Shown: positions 5,905-6,066 of the stretch, piece by piece
Layout of the letters: each line of letters begins with the position of its first letter
How positions within the stretch are numbered: position 1 is the stretch's first letter
Assembly: GCA_905480055.1 (NCBI GenBank)
Contig: CAJQOW010000040.1
Coordinates: 1-6,066, forward strand
DNA: 6,066 bases
From: an uncultured Acidimicrobiia bacterium
Lineage (GTDB): Bacteria > Actinomycetota > Acidimicrobiia > UBA5794
Direction: 5' to 3'
Notes under the pieces: model-generated
What the model was told of the DNA's origin: nothing
Databases searched by the model: none
The model's input: the letters and a program-made list of their open reading frames with translations, nothing else
Position numbers and translations under genes: made by a program

Positions 5905-6066
5905 ATGACCGAAACCGTGTTCGCCGTCGGAACGTCCGGCCCTGCCATCGCCGCAGTCGCCGTTGTCGCCGTGATCGTCGGCTACTTCGCAGCGCGGTCG
6001 ATCGTCGCCGAGGCAAATGCGCATCGCCTTGGCCGGGACGACAACTGGTGGAATCCGGAGTGCGAA
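5905..6066 (+). CDS. Membrane-anchored protein of unknown function, N-terminal part (3' end outside window)
   Basis: The frame starting at ATG 5905 stays open to the window edge and gives 54 residues. After the polar start MTETVFAVGTSG there is one strongly hydrophobic, Ala/Val-rich segment at about residues 13-34, probably a transmembrane helix or signal anchor. It ends in a tail containing HRLGRDDNWWNPECE, with two adjacent tryptophans and one cysteine. I do not recognise the family and cannot assign a function from this fragment. Support for the gene is the leaderless-type -10 box six bases before the ATG, the open frame to the edge, and the plausible membrane topology. It is probably a separate transcription unit from the fusion gene, given the 72-base gap and the hairpin between them. 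Confidence 0.7.
   Translation, partial: MTETVFAVGTSGPAIAAVAVVAVIVGYFAARSIVAEANAHRLGRDDNWWNPECE

Noticed and set aside
1..6066. Mobile element, CRISPR, tRNA or rRNA gene, defence system
   Set aside because: No transposase or integrase motifs, no regularly spaced repeats and no cloverleaf-like structures were seen, and coding genes fill almost the whole window.

Overview
This GC-rich window (about 60% GC by eye) is a compact, plus-strand stretch of bacterial chromosome. It carries housekeeping genes and no sign of mobile elements, CRISPR arrays or RNA genes. The order aspS - rarA - small membrane protein - alaS - ruvX/aroE, SD-poor or leaderless-looking starts, and the style of the AlaRS and RarA sequences suggest an actinomycete-type organism (Actinomycetota). 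An acidimicrobial or other deep-branching, uncultured lineage would fit, but the window cannot settle the class.

Layout. Positions 1-384 hold the C-terminal part of aspartyl-tRNA synthetase, cut by the window edge. Its TGA stop overlaps the ATG of rarA (384-1721), an AAA+ replication-recombination ATPase, in a TGATG junction. After a 44-base gap with a probable leaderless promoter comes a 75-residue single-pass membrane protein (1766-1993). Twelve bases later alaS begins (2006-4627, complete alanyl-tRNA synthetase). Its TGA overlaps the ATG of the next gene in a second TGATG junction. That gene (4627-5832) encodes one 401-residue polypeptide with a complete RuvX/YqgF Holliday-junction-resolvase-type domain followed by a complete AroE shikimate dehydrogenase domain. 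A 72-base intergenic region with a small hairpin and a second leaderless-type -10 element precedes a membrane-anchored protein (5905 onward) that runs off the right edge.

How the genes fit together. Two aminoacyl-tRNA synthetases supply translation. RarA acts at stalled or damaged replication forks. The RuvX domain belongs to a family tied to 16S rRNA 5' processing and proposed Holliday-junction resolution. The AroE domain makes shikimate for aromatic amino acids. In many actinobacteria the order is alaS - ruvX - mltG - aroE. Here mltG is absent and ruvX is joined in frame to aroE. This RuvX-AroE fusion is the most noteworthy item in the window. Secondary items are two promoters with the same TANGCT-N6-ATG geometry and a 9-bp inverted repeat that buries the rarA start codon.
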